Assembly (NCBI GenBank): GCA_947487595.1
Contig: CANKXJ010000002.1
Span: forward strand, 1-49,809
Direction of reading: 5' to 3'
DNA: 49,809 nt
From: Actinomycetota bacterium
Lineage (GTDB): Bacteria > Actinomycetota > Actinomycetes > Nanopelagicales > Nanopelagicaceae
In this document: positions 34,266 through 41,546 of the stretch, piece by piece
Layout of the letters: the number at the start of each line of letters is the position of its first letter
Position numbering within the stretch: position 1 is the first letter of the stretch
Position numbers and translations under genes: made by a program
The notes under the pieces: model-generated
Databases searched by the model: none
What the model was told of the DNA's origin: nothing
Seen by the model: the letters and a program-made list of their open reading frames with translations, nothing else

Positions 34266-35750
34266 ATGAACCTTGATGAATTTCGTGCTTATGCCAAGAT
34301 TTCAAATGTAATTCCAGTTTCAAGGCGCCTGCTTGCAGATGGTGAAACACCATTGGGCGTCTATAGAAAGTTAGCCAAGAACGCTGCCAATACCTTTTTA
34401 TTGGAATCTGCTGAACATGGTGGTGCATGGTCGAGATATTCATTTATTGGTGTGCGAAGTGAAGCAACGCTGAGTGAAAAAGATGGAAAGGCTTACTGGC
34501 AGGGCACAGCACCTGCTGGTGCACCGAGTGGAATTGATCCACTTGAAGCGCTGCGTCTTTCGGCGGCACATTTGAAATCACCGACCATTGCAGGATTGCC
34601 TCCTCTAACGGGTGGCTTAGTTGGTTTTATGGGTTATGACGTTGTGCGTCGTTTGGAAAGACTCCCGAGCCTTTCAAAAAAAGATTTGCCACTTCCAGAG
34701 TTAAGTTTTATGTTGACCAGTGATTTAGCTGTCCTAGATCACAGTGATGGAACTATTACTTTAATTGCCAATGCCATTAACTGGGATGGTAGTGATGATC
34801 GTATTGATGAAGCTTTCAGCGCATGTAATGAGCGATTAGATCGTATGCAGGCAGACTTAGCTGCGCCACTTGATGGAGATATTGTCCAGATTCATTCACA
34901 TGATTCACCAACCTTTGATGCCAACATGAGCGCTGATGAGTTTAAAGCCAAGATTGCTATTGCGAAAGAGGAGATTCTAGCTGGTGAAGCTTTCCAGATA
35001 GTTCTTTCCCAACGTTTTTCAATGCCATGTTCTGCCGATGCAATCGATGTTTATCGCATGCTGCGCCTTAATAATCCAAGTCCGTATATGTATCTCTTCC
35101 GTTTCAATGAGGGAATCACAATTGTGGGATCAAGTCCTGAAGCGTTAGTGAAAGTTAATCAACGTGAAGTGATGATTCATCCCATCGCCGGCACTAGAAA
35201 ACGTTCTGCATCGCCAGAAGAAGATCACCGACTAGGTGAAGAACTCTTGGCAGATCCAAAAGAGCGTGCAGAGCATTTAATGCTGGTTGATTTAGGCAGA
35301 AATGATCTTGGACGGGTGTGTGCTCCAGGATCAGTGGAAGTTATTGATTTCATGCACATTGAAAGATATTCACATGTGATGCATATCGTTTCAACGGTTA
35401 CTGGCACCTTAGGAGCCAACTCAACTCCAGTAGATGCACTCTTTGCAGTCTTTCCTGCTGGAACTTTATCTGGAGCGCCTAAGCCTCGGGCTATGGAGAT
35501 TATTGAAAAACTCGAACCAACGCGCCGTGGCGTCTATGGAGGCATTGTTGGCTATCTAGATTTCACAGGAAACATCGACACATGTATTGCGATTAGAACC
35601 GCCCTTATTCATGATGGCGTTGCATATGTGCAAGCGGGTGCTGGAATCGTTGCAGATTCTGATGCAGAGTCAGAAAATCAAGAGTGTAGAAATAAGGCAG
35701 CGGCGGTCTTAATGGCAGTTGATTCTGCAAATAGATTGCGAAAGCACTAA
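34266..35750 (+). CDS. trpE: Anthranilate synthase component I
   Basis: A 494-residue chorismate-using enzyme that makes anthranilate with ammonia from TrpG. FLLESAEHGG near residue 44 is the tryptophan feedback site; the C-terminal chorismate-binding core has IAGTRKRSASPEED, DLGRNDLGRV, HVMHIVSTV and FPAGTLSGAPKPRAMEIIE. trpG and trpD are not in the window. The start lies 2 bases after hisI, which leaves no room for a trp attenuator, so control is probably allosteric or from the his promoter. The stop overlaps a small gene (TAATG). Confidence 0.95.
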   Translation: MNLDEFRAYAKISNVIPVSRRLLADGETPLGVYRKLAKNAANTFLLESAEHGGAWSRYSFIGVRSEATLSEKDGKAYWQGTAPAGAPSGIDPLEALRLSAAHLKSPTIAGLPPLTGGLVGFMGYDVVRRLERLPSLSKKDLPLPELSFMLTSDLAVLDHSDGTITLIANAINWDGSDDRIDEAFSACNERLDRMQADLAAPLDGDIVQIHSHDSPTFDANMSADEFKAKIAIAKEEILAGEAFQIVLSQRFSMPCSADAIDVYRMLRLNNPSPYMYLFRFNEGITIVGSSPEALVKVNQREVMIHPIAGTRKRSASPEEDHRLGEELLADPKERAEHLMLVDLGRNDLGRVCAPGSVEVIDFMHIERYSHVMHIVSTVTGTLGANSTPVDALFAVFPAGTLSGAPKPRAMEIIEKLEPTRRGVYGGIVGYLDFTGNIDTCIAIRTALIHDGVAYVQAGAGIVADSDAESENQECRNKAAAVLMAVDSANRLRKH

Positions 35751-35920
35751 TGGAGCAGTCAATAGCCATTGGCGTGAGCATCCTTGTTGTTTATGCGATT
35801 GTTCTTCTTATAGGTAAGAAGTTCAAACTTTCTTCACGCTATGAGAGAAAACCCCGTGTGCTAAATACGTGGAGTGCACTTGATGAGGGTATTGATCCAA
35901 CTGAGCAGGATAAAAAATGA
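35750..35920 (+). CDS. Small single-span membrane protein between trpE and trpC
   Basis: An unrecognised 56-residue protein. The ATG overlaps the trpE stop (TAATG) and the TGA overlaps the trpC start (ATGA), which is strong evidence for a translated gene. Residues 5-22 form one hydrophobic span (AIGVSILVVYAIVLLIG), then a basic stretch KKFKLSSRYERKPR. A soluble tail NTWSALDEGIDPTEQDKK follows. Actinobacterial trp operons often hold small membrane proteins at this place, but I cannot assign it to a named family. It might tether or modulate the pathway; that is a guess. Confidence 0.72.
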   Translation: MEQSIAIGVSILVVYAIVLLIGKKFKLSSRYERKPRVLNTWSALDEGIDPTEQDKK

Positions 35921-36702
35921 GCGTTCTTGATTCAATCATTGAAGGGGTGCGCGAGGATTTAGTAGCTCGCAGAAAACCATTAGCTCAACTGCAAGAGGCG
36001 ATGGATAAAGCAGCGCCAGTGCGGGATCCTTTAGATACATTGCTCAGGAATGAGCTCTCAGTGATTGCTGAAGTTAAGCGCTCTTCGCCTAGTAAGGGAG
36101 CACTTGCCACAATTGCAGATCCTGCAAGTTTAGCTGAGAAGTATGAAAGCGCTGGAGCCAGTGTCATCAGTGTTTTAACTGAAAGACGTCGCTTTGGTGG
36201 ATCACTTGCTGATTTAGATGCTGTTCGTTCGCGGGTAAGCATTCCGATATTGCGTAAAGATTTTATGGTTGACGAGTATCAATTCTTTGAAGCACGTGCT
36301 CATGGTGCTGATGTTGTGCTTCTGATAGTTGCAGCATTAAGTAAGTCACAGCTTATTGATTTTCATCAACTGGCTGAAGGCTTAGGCATGCGCTCACTTG
36401 TCGAAGTGCATACCCATGATGAACTTGAAAGAGCATTAGATATTTCACCACGTATTGTTGGTGTCAATTCTCGTAATCTAAAAACATTAGATGTTGATGC
36501 TGGCGCATTTGCCGAGCTACTCCCACTTATTCCAACTGATGTGGTGCGCGTCGCAGAGTCCGGGATCTCTACACGGGCCGAGGTGGAGTTTGCGCAAAGT
36601 AATGGCGCTAGCGCAATTTTGGTGGGTGAGGCCTTGGTTAAATCTTCCAATCCAGAGTTGGCGATGCGTGAACTTCTAGGCGAGGATAGGATTGGCTCAT
36701 GA
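35917..36702 (+). CDS. trpC: Indole-3-glycerol phosphate synthase
   Basis: A 261-residue (beta/alpha)8 enzyme that closes the indole ring. VIAEVKRSSPSKGAL near residue 50 carries the catalytic Glu and Lys. SVLTERRRFGGSLADL, ILRKDFMVDEYQ (second catalytic Lys) and VGVNSRNLKTL follow in the expected order. It is monofunctional, with no fused TrpF, in line with PriA taking that step. It overlaps its neighbours by 4 bases on both sides. Confidence 0.96.
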   Translation: MSVLDSIIEGVREDLVARRKPLAQLQEAMDKAAPVRDPLDTLLRNELSVIAEVKRSSPSKGALATIADPASLAEKYESAGASVISVLTERRRFGGSLADLDAVRSRVSIPILRKDFMVDEYQFFEARAHGADVVLLIVAALSKSQLIDFHQLAEGLGMRSLVEVHTHDELERALDISPRIVGVNSRNLKTLDVDAGAFAELLPLIPTDVVRVAESGISTRAEVEFAQSNGASAILVGEALVKSSNPELAMRELLGEDRIGS

Positions 36703-37895
36703 CAAACCAGTTGAGTGATGTTCTTGGCCATTTTGGCCAATACGGTGGACGCTTTGTGCCTGAAGCACTTATTGGAGCTTTGGATGAGTTAGAAGCAGCC
36801 CACAATGCTGCAAAGACCGATCCAGTTTTTCAAGCAGAGCTTGCCGAACTTCACCGCACGTATACAGGACGTCCAAGCATCATCACAGAAGCTAAGAGAT
36901 TTTCTGAACATGCTGGCGGAGCAAGAATTTTGCTCAAGCGCGAGGATCTTAACCACACCGGTAGTCACAAGATTAATAATGTTTTAGGTCAAGCTTTACT
37001 TACAAAGAAAATGGGCAAGAAGCGCATCATCGCTGAAACCGGTGCAGGACAACATGGTGTTGCTGCGGCAACGGCTGCGGCATTAATGGGACTTGAGTGT
37101 GTTGTTTACATGGGCGAAGAAGACACGCGCCGTCAAGCACTCAATGTTGCCCGAATGAAATTGTTAGGTGCTGAAGTATTTCCGGTGACATCAGGTTCTC
37201 GCACGTTAAAAGATGCCATCAATGAAGCAATGCGCGATTGGGTAACAAATGTAGCAACAACACATTATATGTTGGGCACCGTTGCTGGACCACACCCATT
37301 TCCAACGATGGTGCGCGATTTCCACAAAATTATTGGTGAAGAATCCCGCGAGCAGGTTTTAGCGTTGACTGGGAGATTACCTGATGCTGTTCTTGCATGT
37401 GTTGGGGGAGGATCCAACGCAATAGGAATTTTCCATGCATTCATTCCAGATGCTGGTGTGCGCTTGATTGGATTAGAAGCAGGAGGCGATGGAATTGAAA
37501 CTGGTCGCCATGCAGCAACAATTAGCGGTGGTTCAGAGGGTGTTTTGCACGGGACTCGTTCTTATGTTTTGCAAGATGAAAACGGCCAAACCGTTGAATC
37601 TCATTCAATCTCTGCCGGTTTAGATTATCCAGGCGTTGGTCCAGAGCATGCATACTTGCATGACATTGGTCGTGCCGAGTATCGCGCGGTTAATGATGAT
37701 GCTGCCATGGCCGCGTTCTCTCTCTTTTCTCGGACTGAAGGAATAATTCCAGCGATTGAAACTGCTCATGCCTTAGCTGGTGCATTAGTGATTGGAAATG
37801 AGTTAGGTCCTGATGCGACTCTGCTCATTAACCTATCTGGCCGTGGGGATAAGGATGTTCAGACAGCTGCAGATTATTTCGGAATTCCGTTGTGA
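36699..37895 (+). CDS. trpB: Tryptophan synthase beta subunit
   Basis: A 398-residue PLP enzyme that condenses indole and serine to tryptophan. HTGSHKINNVLGQ carries the Schiff-base lysine; AETGAGQHGVAAATAAAL and the phosphate loop CVGGGSNAIGIF are present. YGGRFVPEALIGALDELE is the typical N-terminus of the canonical TrpB1 type, which pairs with TrpA, encoded next with a 4-base overlap. Confidence 0.97.
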   Translation: MTNQLSDVLGHFGQYGGRFVPEALIGALDELEAAHNAAKTDPVFQAELAELHRTYTGRPSIITEAKRFSEHAGGARILLKREDLNHTGSHKINNVLGQALLTKKMGKKRIIAETGAGQHGVAAATAAALMGLECVVYMGEEDTRRQALNVARMKLLGAEVFPVTSGSRTLKDAINEAMRDWVTNVATTHYMLGTVAGPHPFPTMVRDFHKIIGEESREQVLALTGRLPDAVLACVGGGSNAIGIFHAFIPDAGVRLIGLEAGGDGIETGRHAATISGGSEGVLHGTRSYVLQDENGQTVESHSISAGLDYPGVGPEHAYLHDIGRAEYRAVNDDAAMAAFSLFSRTEGIIPAIETAHALAGALVIGNELGPDATLLINLSGRGDKDVQTAADYFGIPL

Positions 37896-38695
37896 GCACG
37901 GCTTTAGATGTAGTCTTTGAAAAAACTCGTGCAGAAAATAGAGCCGCACTAATTGCATATATTCCAGCGGGATTTCCTTCCAAGTCAGGTTGTGAAAAAG
38001 CAATCAAAGCCTTGGCTGACGCTGGCGTTGACGCAATTGAAATTGGATATCCCTACAGTGATCCGATTATGGATGGCCCAACTATTCAAGAAGCAGCAGA
38101 GATTTCCATCAAAGGTGGGACAAATGCTGCAGATGTTTTTTCCGCACTAAAGGTGGCAAGTGCAACCGGTGTCGCAGCAGTTGTTATGACTTATTGGAAT
38201 CCGATTGAAAAATATGGTGTGAAAGAGTTTGCACAGTCCATTGCAGACAATGGTGGCTCTGGGGTTATTACACCAGATCTCACAATCGAAGAATCCGGAC
38301 GCTGGTTAGAGGCAGTTGGAAACTCCGGGATCAATCCGATTTATGTTGTTGCACCAAGTACTTCAGATGCTCGCTTGACTCAAGTAACTTCTAAAACAGG
38401 TGGCTTTGTTTATGCAGCATCTGTCATGGGAGTAACGGGAGCAAGAACTAATGTTTCAGTTGATGCTAGTGCGCTAGTTGCAAGGGTGAAAAAGACAACT
38501 GCGCTGCCAGTCTCAGTTGGTTTGGGTGTTTCAACACGTGAACAGGCAAAGCAAGTTGCCGCCTATGCTGATGGTGTCATTGTTGGTTCTGCTTTTATTA
38601 AACTGCTTTTAAATGCCAAATCTGAGCAAGAAGGCCTAGATTTGATTTCAGCATTAGCAAAAGAGTTGGCGTTAGGAGTGCGTGAAGGCCGATGA
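37892..38695 (+). CDS. trpA: Tryptophan synthase alpha subunit
   Basis: A 267-residue barrel that cleaves indole glycerol phosphate and channels indole to TrpB. The catalytic Glu and Asp lie in AIEIGYPYSDPIMDGPTIQ near residues 48-66; GFVYAASVMGVTGAR and PVSVGLGVSTREQ form the phosphate site. The Tyr in GYPYSDP is, as I recall, also usual in other actinobacteria. It overlaps the next membrane gene by 4 bases, so that gene is in the same transcript. Confidence 0.95.
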   Translation: MSTALDVVFEKTRAENRAALIAYIPAGFPSKSGCEKAIKALADAGVDAIEIGYPYSDPIMDGPTIQEAAEISIKGGTNAADVFSALKVASATGVAAVVMTYWNPIEKYGVKEFAQSIADNGGSGVITPDLTIEESGRWLEAVGNSGINPIYVVAPSTSDARLTQVTSKTGGFVYAASVMGVTGARTNVSVDASALVARVKKTTALPVSVGLGVSTREQAKQVAAYADGVIVGSAFIKLLLNAKSEQEGLDLISALAKELALGVREGR

Positions 38696-39189
38696 GTACT
38701 TTGCATAAGAAATACCAACCCTTTATTACGCTGCTTTGTCGCATTCTTCTTGGCGGAGTGTTGTTAGTAGCGGGGGGTTTAAAAGCTTTCAAACCCTCTG
38801 AGTCAGCTAGTGCAGTTGCTGCCTATAAAATCTTGCCAACAAATCTGGCGCACCTCATGGGCTACGCATTACCGTGGCTAGAGATTGCTCTTGGAATTCT
38901 TCTTATTATTGGTCTCACCACACGATTGGCTGCAGTAGTGGGCACTGCCATAATGATTGTTTTTATCGCCGCAATTATCTCGGTGTGGGCCCGCGGCATC
39001 CTCATTGACTGCGGATGCTTTGGCGGGGGAGGCGAAGTTGATCCAAGTAAAGCTGCCGAGGCACATAGCGCCTATCTCAAGGAGATTCTGCGCGATTTAG
39101 GTTTGGCTTTGTGCGGTACTTATCTATACTTTTTCCCCTATGGACGTTTGAGCATTGAAAAACCACTTCACAATATCGAGGAGCAGTAA
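38692..39189 (+). CDS. MauE/DoxX-like membrane protein with CGC motif
   Basis: A 165-residue membrane protein with four hydrophobic segments (about 11-31, 50-75, 77-100 and 128-147). LLCRILLGGVLLVAGGLKAFKP is typical of the DoxX superfamily. The MauE-like branch is indicated by a cysteine pair, DCGCFGGGG with Cys107 and Cys109, at the outer end of a span. MauE proteins are thought to serve disulfide formation. The gene overlaps trpA by 4 bases and abuts a DsbA-like gene, so the two probably form a redox pair. Confidence 0.8.
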   Translation: MSTLHKKYQPFITLLCRILLGGVLLVAGGLKAFKPSESASAVAAYKILPTNLAHLMGYALPWLEIALGILLIIGLTTRLAAVVGTAIMIVFIAAIISVWARGILIDCGCFGGGGEVDPSKAAEAHSAYLKEILRDLGLALCGTYLYFFPYGRLSIEKPLHNIEEQ

Positions 39190-39909
39190 ATGGCAAAGCA
39201 GGCTAAGGCAACTAAAGCATCTGGCGGAGATAACTTCACACGATGGTTAGTAATAGGAATGGTCACCCTGGTTGTTGCATCAGGGGCTATTTTCAGCGTT
39301 GTTGGTGAAAAGAGTAAAGCCAATGAGTCATTTGCGATCTTGAACGATTTTAAAGTTGGACCAACAGTTACTTCAACAGTTGATGACGCTAATGGTGCTG
39401 GCATTACATTTAACAACGGTGCAGCAAAAACTATTGATATTTGGGAAGACCCACAGTGTCCAGTCTGTAATACCTTTGAGCAGGCCAATGGTGAGTTTAT
39501 TGATGATTTAGTGCGCGCTAAAAAGGCTAATGTCGTTTATCACGTTCTCTCTTTCTTAGGCAATGAATCAGTTTCTGCTTCAAATGCTGCTTACTGCGCA
39601 GCTGATGAGGCTCGTTATCTTGACTTCCATAAGGCTATGTATTTGGTGCAGCCAGTGCTTGAAAATTCAGGCTTCTATTCAACAGAAAATTTAATCAAAA
39701 TTGGTAGTTATGCAGGTCTTACTTCCCAGAGTTTCATTGATTGTGTAACCAAAGGTTCAAAGCTAGATAAAGTGAAAGCTGCTTATGAGTCGATGGCTAA
39801 ATACAACGTTCAAGGAACTCCAACCGTGTTCTTCAACGGTAAGTTGTGGGAACGTAAGAATAATGGATTCATACTTGAAGAGTTCGCCGCAGCGTTCGAA
39901 GCAAGCTAA
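39190..39909 (+). CDS. Membrane-anchored DsbA-like thiol-disulfide oxidoreductase
   Basis: A 239-residue protein with a basic N-terminus, one signal anchor (about residues 19-38) and an exported thioredoxin-fold domain of the DsbA/DsbG type (Thioredoxin_4). The active site is WEDPQCPVC with Cys90 and Cys93; the cis-proline loop is VQGTPTVFF. Two more cysteines (in AAYCAADE and FIDCVTK) may form a structural disulfide. It probably oxidises or isomerises exported proteins, taking electrons to the MauE-like partner encoded directly upstream. The lgt gene follows after 3 bases. Confidence 0.87.
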   Translation: MAKQAKATKASGGDNFTRWLVIGMVTLVVASGAIFSVVGEKSKANESFAILNDFKVGPTVTSTVDDANGAGITFNNGAAKTIDIWEDPQCPVCNTFEQANGEFIDDLVRAKKANVVYHVLSFLGNESVSASNAAYCAADEARYLDFHKAMYLVQPVLENSGFYSTENLIKIGSYAGLTSQSFIDCVTKGSKLDKVKAAYESMAKYNVQGTPTVFFNGKLWERKNNGFILEEFAAAFEAS

Positions 39910-39912
39910 GCC

Positions 39913-40719
39913 TTGATTCGCTCAATTCCATCACCAACAGTTTCATCCTTGGAGTTGGGCCCATTTACTGTTCATCTCTACGCCTTATGCATAATTACTG
40001 GTATTGCCATTGCCATTTGGTTGGGGGATAAGCGCTTTCGTGCTCACGCACCGGAAGCTAAGTCAGTTGTTTCAGAGGTTGCTATCACTGCCGTTCCTGT
40101 AGGAATAATTGGTGGGCGCATTTATCACGTGATCACCTCACCAGATGCATATTTTGGTTCTGGAGGAAACCCAGTTGATGTTTTCAAAATCTGGGAGGGT
40201 GGTTTGGGTATTTGGGGGGCAATTTCACTTGGTGTCATCGGTGCATGGTGGAGGTATCGCCAATTAGCTAAGCGCACGCAATTGCCAAATTTTGCTCACT
40301 TTTTGGATGCGCTAGCTCCTGGGATTTTATTTGCCCAAGCAATTGGCAGATTTGGTAACTGGTTCAATATTGAACTATTTGGGCGACCATTAAATGCGCC
40401 GTGGGCGTTAGAAGTCCCAGCGCAATATCGACCAACGGGCTACTCTGCATTTGAAACCTTTCACCCAACATTTCTCTATGAAGCGATATGGTGTGCAGGT
40501 TTGGCCTTTGTGCTTATCAGATTAGGAAAGCGCTTAGCACCGGGGCAGATCTTTTCCCTCTATGTAATGGTGTATTCATTGGGCCGATTAATAATTGAAT
40601 CTATCCGTATTGATTTTGCTCACACAATTGCAGGCCTGCGCCTAAATATATGGGTCAGTTTGATTGTTGTTGTGGGTGGGGCCGTGATGTTTCGCATGCA
40701 GTCGCGCAAAGTCGATTGA
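39913..40719 (+). CDS. lgt: Prolipoprotein diacylglyceryl transferase
   Basis: A 268-residue polytopic membrane enzyme that transfers diacylglycerol from phosphatidylglycerol to the lipobox cysteine, the first step before LspA. Family motifs are GGRIYHVITSP near residue 72, GGLGIWGA near residue 97, the Lgt signature AIGRFGNWFNIELFGRP near residue 144, and FLYEAIWC. The TTG start at 39913 gives the usual N-terminus but has no clear ribosome site. The trpA-redox pair-lgt-gltB order resembles other actinobacteria. Confidence 0.94.
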   Translation: MIRSIPSPTVSSLELGPFTVHLYALCIITGIAIAIWLGDKRFRAHAPEAKSVVSEVAITAVPVGIIGGRIYHVITSPDAYFGSGGNPVDVFKIWEGGLGIWGAISLGVIGAWWRYRQLAKRTQLPNFAHFLDALAPGILFAQAIGRFGNWFNIELFGRPLNAPWALEVPAQYRPTGYSAFETFHPTFLYEAIWCAGLAFVLIRLGKRLAPGQIFSLYVMVYSLGRLIIESIRIDFAHTIAGLRLNIWVSLIVVVGGAVMFRMQSRKVD

Positions 40720-40727
40720 CTTTCAGG

Positions 40728-40733
40728 TAGGCT
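40728..40733 (+). promoter_or_regulatory. Candidate leaderless -10 box of the VIT-family gene
   Basis: TAGGCT lies seven bases before the ATG at 40741, in a 21-base spacer without a Shine-Dalgarno sequence. The TTGACT at 40716 is too close to serve as its -35 box. Confidence 0.35.
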
Positions 40734-40740
40734 CATCGCT

Positions 40741-41448
40741 ATGGCACTAGAAGAGGTATACCAACGCAATCTTCACCACCGCACTCATCGTGCAGGTTGG
40801 TTGCGTGCTGCAGTTCTTGGTGCAAATGATGGCTTAGTCTCAACAGCATCTTTGATGATTGGTGTTGCTGCGGCCGGTAAAACTGATCTCCTTTTGACGG
40901 TAGGGCTTGCGGGAATTTCTGCAGGTGCAATGTCTATGGCAGTAGGAGAATATGTTTCTGTTCGTTCTCAAAACGATATTGAAGAATCGGATCGTAAATT
41001 AGAAATTGAACATCTTGCTGCAGATCCTGAGGGAGAACTTTTAGAGCTCCAACACATTTACATCGCTCGAGGTCTTTCACCTGAACTTGCGTTAACTGTT
41101 GCACAAGAGATGCATAAAAAAGATCCACTTGCTGCGCACTTGCGTGATGAGTTAGGTCAATATCCCCACACAAAGGCCCGCCCAATTCAGGCAGCAGTTG
41201 CATCTGCTCTAAGTTTTACAGCAGGAGGATTTATCCCACTCTTGGGAGCCTTTGCACCAGCTATCGGTGCTCAAGCATGGAGCATTGTTGCCTTCACACT
41301 CGTCGGCTTATTTCTTACCGGAATACTCAGCGCCAGGACCGCGGGATCCAAGCTCTTGATCCCAACCATCCGAGTGATCATCGGAGGCTGTTTGGGCATG
41401 CTCATCACCGCAGCAATAGGAATGGTTGCCAATATCTCTGGGATTTAG
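40741..41448 (+). CDS. VIT1/CCC1-family iron or manganese transporter
   Basis: A 235-residue membrane protein with the family signature VLGANDGLVSTASLMIGV near residue 25. AGAMSMAVGEYVSVRSQ follows near residue 62, then an acidic cytoplasmic metal-binding segment (residues 80-140, EESDRKLEIEHLAADPEGE), then three more spans. Plant and yeast members move Fe2+ or Mn2+ into vacuoles; bacterial members probably export or buffer the metal. Direction and metal cannot be told. It seems to have its own leaderless promoter and is followed by 98 bases before gltB. Confidence 0.87.
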   Translation: MALEEVYQRNLHHRTHRAGWLRAAVLGANDGLVSTASLMIGVAAAGKTDLLLTVGLAGISAGAMSMAVGEYVSVRSQNDIEESDRKLEIEHLAADPEGELLELQHIYIARGLSPELALTVAQEMHKKDPLAAHLRDELGQYPHTKARPIQAAVASALSFTAGGFIPLLGAFAPAIGAQAWSIVAFTLVGLFLTGILSARTAGSKLLIPTIRVIIGGCLGMLITAAIGMVANISGI

Positions 41449-41546
41449 CTGCTGTGGAAATTAGCGCATTTCTTGCTACCCTTTACCAGTAACACAGGGC
41501 CAAGGTTGTCCCTCACATCGTTTTCGACAACAGGAGCTCTGACACC

